A program made the translations under genes and the position numbers. A DNA stretch of 64,000 nucleotides from Kappaphycus alvarezii (taxonomy: Eukaryota > Rhodophyta > Florideophyceae > Gigartinales > Solieriaceae), in contig NADL03000478.1 in assembly GCA_002205965.3 (NCBI GenBank), positions 1,823,001 to 1,887,000 on the forward strand, in the 5' to 3' direction. The notes under the pieces are model-generated. The model worked only from the letters and a program-made list of their open reading frames with translations, had not been told where the DNA came from and ran no database searches. This document shows, piece by piece, positions 56,811-64,000 of this stretch (positions are counted from its first letter, which is position 1; every line of letters begins with the position of its first letter).

Positions 56811-58980
56811 TTCCGTGTTCATAACTCGATTGGGCAAACATAATCACGGTGATTGGTGTACTTCAAGAGGTTAGGCGAATATGCATGAGTTAATTTCAAA
56901 TTGTTTAAATTTGAAAATTTACGCGTATACGGCTGATAGATACGGAGATTGTTTCAAAGATGGCAACAAGGACTGGATTTTAGAAAAGGAAAAGACAGGG
57001 AAACATAAGGAGGATTATACGTGGGCCCGTTCAACATTTTGTATCGACCCTTGTGTAAGTCTACTTGAAGAAAGAAGGCGCCATATGTAAATGAGCTCCA
57101 ATCAAAGAATTATGGTGTGGATGCAACCGAGATCTGTTAGATTATATAATACCAGTGAAAAAAGAAAATTAATCGCTTTATTATAATATAATAATAGTAT
57201 TACCATGGTATTGTAACTATGATGCAGCAAAGTGACTGCAAGATTGAATTATTTTAGTCATAGGAACTACTCTAATGGGATAAAATATAAGATTGCCCGT
57301 TTCGTAAGAAATTAGGAATTAATAGCCAGTATATGATATCAGTTTACACTAGGAATAAAGGAATAAAACCTTGAATATCGTAATAAGAAACAATTTAAAA
57401 AAAATCTTAACACTTTCTGGTTTTTGTAGAACAGATTAATAGGTTTTACTCTACGGGTATTAAATACTACATATTAACTCTGCCACATGGGATCACTACT
57501 AGATACTATCCAGTGGATAAATATGAAAAAATTACTAGTTTCATTGCTTTTTGTAAGATACAAATGGAAATATTTGATATTATTGCAAATGAAACTGTAA
57601 AATCACGAAAATACAGTATATATATAATGAAATATTATTGAGAGTATAGACATGTTTTTTTAATTCATAAAGAACAGAGGATTTTTGGCAAATTATGTCA
57701 ATTTATACTACTTGGCCTGCTTTGCCTTTACAACTGCAAAATTTTTCCATATTGTACTCCATTAGCTTACTCAGTACATTTCTTAGAAGTAAAAACTCAG
57801 ATCCTCAATAACCTTTCAATTTGATTTCCTTGGCATAGAGAAAATTAACCGAAAACACATTAAAAAATGAAATGCAGCTAACGTATATTTGCATCCATTA
57901 CTGACAAAAATCTTTGCAGAGGGTGCATTTATAGCAGATGAGTACACAAATTTAGGATTTTTTGGTTCAATTTCAGACAAATATATGTTGTACCGATTTT
58001 AATTGGTGTCAATCTCGTCTGTTCTCATTTTTAACGTGAATAATCTGCAATGTAGATACGATAAGGCATGATATTTCCTATTTATGACTACAAATTGTTT
58101 CCTGATTTTCGAGAACACTGAAATTGCAGTGAAATTTTACAACTATCGGAGCAGCGCTAGTGAGGGTTGAGGTAAAGGTTCTGTTGTATATCTGCCTGTT
58201 TGAACCGGAAAACGTGGCCGCTACTGGAAGATATGGGGCCAAGTTGTACCTTAGTTCCCGATGAAGGGTACATCAAGAAAGAAATAATACGCAGCTACTT
58301 TGTCAAGAATGATAGTCAAAAAATTCAGCTTACTAAACTTTTGCGCCCTTCTCTGTTACTGAGATTGCTCATGAGGTTTTTTCTTTTTTTTGATCTGAAC
58401 TTATGCTCCTGTTTTTCATTCTGTACAGTGCAGTTTTTTTAAACACTTTAACATAGGTATTGTGGGTAACTGAAAGAAAATATTGTCCAGCCTATACACT
58501 AAGTATCGCTGAAATCAAAGTTAACAGTACAGAATGTGCAGGAGCAGCATAAGCACATCTTTCACATGTTTATCTCTGCTGCAGATTTCCAATAAACACT
58601 TGAGTACAAAAAAGTTTTAAATGGCTATATATTACTCATAGGCAACCTGCTGAGGTTGACCTTCTCTTACCTATTGGCTGTAGCATGCTAAAACACTACA
58701 GTGAAGTACAATAAAGGTAAACAAACACTTCCATAGTTTTACGGTCAGTTTAGAAATAGCTAAATTCTCTGTCAGAAAAGCGTCAAAAATTCCAAATGTG
58801 AAGTTAGCTGCTCCATAGAAGAGTTAACTTTCTCTTGAAATTGTTACTAAAAGCTACTGAAACTAGCTGTAGGCCGTCCTGTTCTGACTATTATGACTAC
58901 TACACACCACCGAAACCAGCTGGATGCCGTCTTGTTCAGTCTACATCTTGTTCCCTGCCTTCCTTCCAGATGTTCTGTGT
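56811..58980. other. AT-rich intergenic DNA, no supportable gene
   Basis: No recognisable gene, RNA or repeat. Confidence 0.5.
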
Positions 58981-61044
58981 TTATTTCGTGTTCTGTATCA
59001 GTGAATCTGGATCTTCTTCGTTACCATCTAAATGATCCTCATTTACCAAAGCTTCTAATCCTTTTGGCCTCGTGCCAGATTGACCAACAACTCTTGCCCT
59101 GTCAAGCATGTGTTCTAGCACATAAATGTGCATCACATGTAACACATTTAAATGTTCTTCGCCTCGGTGCAGTGATACCGCAAAGAGCACAATACTTATT
59201 ACTCTCCGGTAACTGACTTTAGTTATGCGGGGAGACAATAAGACGTAGTTTGGTGCCATCATAGGGAATAAATAAGATTAACCTTTTGTTTCGACGCGGC
59301 ATTGCTATATTCCGCAGTCTTGCAACCTCAGTTCTTGATAGCTCAGACAACTCCTGTTCTTCTGCCGCCAGTACAGAATGATTAGTAGAAATAGAAATTA
59401 GATCTGCGTACATTGGAAGCTCCATACAGGTGTCCAGCACGTATTCAGCTAGGGATTGCAACTCATTAAGACCTCGGTGGTATTGATCTATTCCACAGAA
59501 ATCTTCCTTCAATTCGAGAAGAATTTGTTTCGTGGAAATCCTCCAATAAATAATTGATTTGGCAGCAATAGTTTTCAGAGTCTGAGAGAAAATCTTCCGT
59601 TCCCATGGAAGCGATGAAGTCTAAGATCGTAAGATAGCACGCGCGTGGGCACTACCATCCACTCCACCCTTAGTTTTTGAATAAAAGACTTTGCATTCAA
59701 TGCTTGAAAAGCTTAAGAGGAGGGAATAGAACGTTTTACTTCACGTAGTTGTTCACTGCACACCAGAAAGGTAGCTTATCCGGTAAAGCCAGTTATTTGT
59801 TGCATTCACAAATCGTGGCAGAGTTGAAGTTTCTTCGCGTGCCCATGATAGATCAGTATTGATATTTTTCCTTAGTGCACGAGAACATTCGCTAACTATC
59901 TCATGTAGGCCTTTAGCAATCACGACATACAGCATTCAAGTCTCCGAAGCCGAAACATGAATAGAATAGCTAAACAATAGAACGAAAATTTGATTATGAA
60001 GCTGGCCGATGTGCTGTTCCGGAATGTACTTCTGAAAGACATAATTACCAACTGTACAGGTAAAAAGATTCACTGTGGCTAGTGAATTTCCCTGTCAATA
60101 CTGGACTAAGCCGCGCTGGTCTTGATCTACGCAGTAGCTAGTTATGTTCCTGAGTTGTCTTCGCTGCAGTCAAAAGTCAATTAGCTGTATCAGATTACTG
60201 TAGTGCTTTGTTCCACGTTCACGAACAGCAACTGCGGTCACGTTTCGGCAACTATTGTTTTGACCTTGCACTCTGACTGCTTTCACAGCATAATTGGCCG
60301 ACGGACCAGCGTTCGGTTTGTCCTGAATAACTAATTCATTCCGTCGATAAAATGAAGTATCCCTCGGAGAATTATCGCACTCATTCTCGACATCACTATC
60401 CTGCGGTTCAGCGTTGTTGTTGCTGCTCGCATAGTATAACTGTTAATTTCTAGATTCATTCTTGTCATTTCTCATGCAACAGAAGTAGGAACTACCTACT
60501 AATGGATGGCATCTCAAAAGGTGAGATGGCATAATCACCATAGATCCAGCTCCATGTCTCATTCATTCTTCAATCAGTTGCATAATCCCATACCCACGAT
60601 CCGCGTTAATCAGAAGTCCATAGATATTTTGTTCTCTTCTCCCATTGACCAAAATATCTAACAACCTCGAAATATTAACAGCCTATTTACACCCTGTCGA
60701 TGAAATTGCACGGCTAAAATTACCCGAAAAATTGCGTCTGCTATTGCATCAACACTGTGTCCTTCAAGACATGCCTTTCTGGAACTTCTAGTATTCACCT
60801 GGTTATCAATAGCTCTCGTTCCGTAGAGATCTTCATCTAAAGTTGCGATTGTATGTAGGGGACGAAAGATGATTTTCCATGTCATTCGAAAGGAGGCATT
60901 CTCAAAGTTTCCTATGTACTGTGTCTGATATCGTTGCGAACTACAAATTGTTCCGGGAGCAATACGAAGATCAATAGCTGAGTATGCCAAAATGTTTGAG
61001 TTAAGAAATCTTATTCTGTCCAGAGGAGGAGGTGTGCAGTTCAA
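58981..61044 (-). pseudogene. piggyBac-like transposase remnant
   Basis: Read from 61044 downward in changing phases: TIATLDEDLYGTRAIDNQVN, the position of the D-E pair in the piggyBac core, then KACLEGHSVDAIADAIFR. An acidic, Asn-rich stretch follows (about 60390), then KVFYSKTKGGVDG (matching the Y-N-x-T-K-G-G-V-D block with its last catalytic Asp) and WERKIFSQTLKTIAAKSIIY (the helix after it). At the end comes a zinc-ribbon-like CALCGITAPRRRTFKCVTCD with HLC (about 59100-59210). DDE_Tnp_1_7 transposases end in such a Cys-rich domain, so the whole gene is represented. Stops occur every 50-100 codons. The middle third is unrecognised, so the family call rests on the C-terminal blocks. Confidence 0.68.
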
Positions 61045-64000
61045 TTCATGGAGTATCCCAACAGTTCTTTCGAAACTTATCCCAGCAAGATGAGATCGTG
61101 AGCTCCTCCTTGGCCATCCTCAACTGCTCGGATTTAATCGTTCTCGAATGGAACGGTAGCAATTGATGGAGTAGGTTGTTCGCGGATGGCAGAGACAGTA
61201 TCTCTGGAACGGTATGTCTATTTTGAGAAATTCAAGTTGCGTTTGACAGATGAGATCTCTGGAAACAAAACTCTAGTACTTTAAGGTCTGAATAATTTGA
61301 AGATTAATGACAGTAGGATCTCGAAAACATGCTTCTTTTAGAATCTAATGCAAAGTTAAATGTTCCTTAGAAAATCGTCTCCAGTTTCTGATTTCACTTG
61401 AGTGCACATTGGCATAGTAGGGATACAGGTTGTGGTGAGTATCTCGGCTATATCATACTGTACTACCTTCGTCTCATACAGTGGATAATGTCTGGCGTCT
61501 GAAATGGGTACATTATACGGCCCGTAAGGCAAGCTTAAGTGCGAGGAGTGATATCAAGACGTTTCACAGCAATCATTACCTATTCTGTCAATACTCGCGT
61601 TGAGACCTGTCATGCTCAGTATAGCGCTATCATCTCACCCGTTATGCTCTTAATTGCTTCCGCCAACTCCTTTCTCACGCCTAGTAATATTGTATACCAG
61701 AAATAGGGTTATTTATGGAGTGGGTTATTTGAATTATGAATTAGTACTGTATGTACGAATATTGCGATACATTCCTTACGTCTTACCTGCTGGGTGGAGA
61801 TTTAATGTCCAAGTTTACCACAATGCCTCGCAAAATTGATCAATATTAGTTTTTTTGGTACATAATTTAAAAGAACGCCAGGTCTCATTGAAGAATGGAC
61901 ATATTCTATCCTTTTCTCTTTGGCCCTTTCTTTCCTATTCCTGGGCAGCGGGATGGAGGGTACTCTAATTAGCGACTAGCGTAAAATCAGCTATACTAAC
62001 AGCAACTTTTAATTTTAAAGTCGGTATTACTTCTAGTTGATTTTGGATTGAGCGATGGAATGATTTTAGCAAATAAATCCAACTGAGCTCGATTCAAACG
62101 TATGTTACCGTATAGTTTCACTCGGTCATAACTAAACTGATAGTCCGAAGCACGTGGTCTACAATTCCAGCTAAGATAGAGATTGTTATCCGATCTATTG
62201 CAGAATATTTCTGTTCGTTGTAAGGGAGTGGCCCCAAGAGTAAGGATGTAGATTAAAGACAAAAGCCTAGCTATCTCAACGACAAAGTCAAGGAAACGAC
62301 AAAGTTTTCTCCTATGTAATGATTTTTTCTCAAGTGAAAACTTTTTGTTACTAATTTCTTTTTCAATTTGTGCAATACATATAAATAATTTGTGCATAAT
62401 CTGAAAAATCTTGTCGAGGACTAAAGGATTTTTGAGGTTGATTTTTATGTACTCGAATAGTTCAACTGGTTTTATATCCTGCTAACTACTATCGATCACC
62501 TTCTAATGACCGTAGCATACCACGCATTAACTTTCTTAACAATCTAATCATATCCGTTTTGATTTTTTTTTCAGGCGCCGTTTGTAGAGAGGGTGAAACC
62601 AAGGAATTGAGTCTATCGAGGGACAGGAAAATCAAAGGGATGTCATTTATGAGGTTCAGTCCACAATTCAAACAATTCTCAGTTTAAAGTCTCACAGTGC
62701 CGGATCCTTTTTTTCAATGACATCAACTCTCTCATCTCCAAGGCACCTGCAGCAGCATAGGATCTAGGACGCTAAGGACCAACATTTGATCTATATTTCC
62801 ATCGGAAAGACAGAAGTCCACTCGGTTTCACCTCTTGCCGTTTCCAGTCTCTTTATCCAGAAACTTCACAACGACATTGCTAATCCTCAGGGCGAAACGG
62901 AATAAGTAATTAGCAAAAGGACCGACTCGGACCTGTTCTATATATAAATAGGCAGTTCCCTACAGCTACTATAGAAATAACTCTCATTATGAACGAAAGG
63001 ATTGTAATTTGTGCTCCGTAGGTAAGTCATGCGATGTCCTGGAAGTGGACGCATCTGTGCTTCAATTTAACAGAGCTTCTACACCTTTCATCGGGGAAAG
63101 ATGGTAACAGAAAATACGTTCATTGCGACTGTCATACTTTTGGATAGTGTTATTTGGAAGTAAATTACTGCGCGTGTGAACGTAGGGTATTAAGAAGATC
63201 CAAAACAACGTACCATTTATTCTTTGTCCAGTGAAATTCGGATGGGTTTTTTGGACAATTTGTTTGATATTTCAGGCTACACAGAAAAATTAAAGTAATG
63301 ACGGTCATTAGACCTACTCAGGACCCACGGAAATCCAAACATTTAGGGTCTAAAAGCATAGACTTTCTTATAAACATACTCCATATTCGTATATAATTTT
63401 CTCCACGCTATGATTTTCAAATTATGCATGGCTCCTATCTTCCCAAGTGCACTACTTATTACAAATCTAACTTCGGTTGCAGCTCAAGCCGCCGAACTAA
63501 AATATTGAAGCTTTTTAAGACAGTGAGTTCAATCGAGGTATTCTGCGGATAAGTCCGAATATGTAGACAGTAGTGTACTGCTGCTCAAAAGTATCGGTAA
63601 ATAGTCGTTTAAAAGTACATGGTTAACTGATCCTTGATTCTTAACAAAAACTCAAAAAAATTTTGGAAGAAAAAAAAACCAGTTAGTCTATCACGAAAAG
63701 AGATGGAATAAGTGCGATCCCTGAAATAAATCAATATTCCCATCTAGAAACTAAAGAATATGACTCTTCTGACCTCCAAATGACATATAAGCAATATGAA
63801 AGTCCAAGAAACATCACCTTTTCCTCATTTTAATACTAATGCCCATTTCAAAACTATTGAGCTACAACAGACCAAAGTAGTTGTTATGAAACGACTAACG
63901 GATGAGAAAGTTCTTCGAAATTATTAAAATGAAATATCTTATCCTTTAGTGACATCGAAGAATGGAATGGGATAAAGACATGTGCTTTTCAGTTTTTTGC
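61045..64000. other. Mixed to AT-rich DNA, no supportable gene
   Basis: The first 500 bases may include the N-terminal coding region of the piggyBac-like gene (weak minus-strand reading RDTVSAIREQPTPSIATVPF near 61200). Beyond about 61700 it is AT-rich DNA without recognisable content, except short frames such as 61996-62397 (-) that match nothing I know. Confidence 0.45.

Noticed and set aside
1..64000. CRISPR arrays, bacterial operons, rRNA or tRNA genes
   Set aside because: No regularly spaced direct repeats, no dense same-strand gene runs with ribosome-binding sites, and no cloverleaf-capable tRNA sequence were seen; the content is eukaryotic mobile DNA.

Overview
The window looks like a gene-poor, transposon-rich stretch of a eukaryotic nuclear genome. 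I find no host gene, rRNA or tRNA that I can defend. Most of the DNA is AT-rich (roughly one third GC by eye) with only short, uncorroborated reading frames. Everything recognisable is a mobile element, mostly decayed, and each forms an island of higher GC. The lineage is not fixed by the sequence: a Copia integrase with a GVGERYH motif, PIF/Harbinger-type elements with accessory proteins, and a piggyBac-like gene would fit an early-diverging fungus, an oomycete or an alga.

Left part (1-20010). A young Ty1/Copia element (Copia-1, 1-6213) has its 5' LTR cut by the window edge. Its visible LTRs differ at 2 of 378 bases, yet gag and pol carry five in-frame stops and at least two frameshifts. After about 11 kb of AT-rich DNA comes a well-preserved PIF/Harbinger element (Harbinger-1, about 17263-20010) with perfect 19-bp TIRs. 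It carries an accessory gene on + and a DDE transposase on - in tail-to-tail order. The transposase keeps its D, D and E and has a single in-frame TAG near the N-terminus.

Middle part (20011-41010). After AT-rich DNA comes an old, heavily mutated Copia (Copia-2, about 28.36-33.53 kb), recognisable piece by piece in canonical order: LTR, gag, zinc knuckle, integrase, RT, RNase H, polypurine tract, LTR. Its integrase is interrupted by about 1 kb of foreign sequence containing a TATA box and a long pyrimidine tract, flanked by AATCT on both sides. Then follow two fragments of one non-LTR-retrotransposon-like family (34.2 and 37.8-38.4 kb), two clusters of a palindromic TACTG/CAGTA pentamer lattice (35.05-35.35 and 37.55-37.85 kb, including a perfect 36-bp palindrome), a pair of inverted ~83-bp repeats at 38.36 and 40.05 kb (with a third copy at 8.18 kb), and a minus-strand Copia RNase H fragment (40.3-41.0 kb).

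Right part (41011-64000). A second, dead PIF/Harbinger-type element (about 45.8-48.3 kb) has a + strand transposase whose first catalytic Asp is now His, and a convergent Myb/SANT-like accessory gene. A small 0.47-kb inverted-repeat-bounded element lies at 56.33-56.81 kb, and a decayed minus-strand piggyBac-like transposase with its C-terminal zinc-ribbon at 58.98-61.1 kb. The rest is AT-rich DNA without supportable content. No novel cellular system is evident. The items most worth a second look are the pentamer lattice, the paradox of young LTRs around a broken pol, the SHOCT-like tail of the Harbinger-1 accessory protein, and the shared 3'-end-like repeat family.
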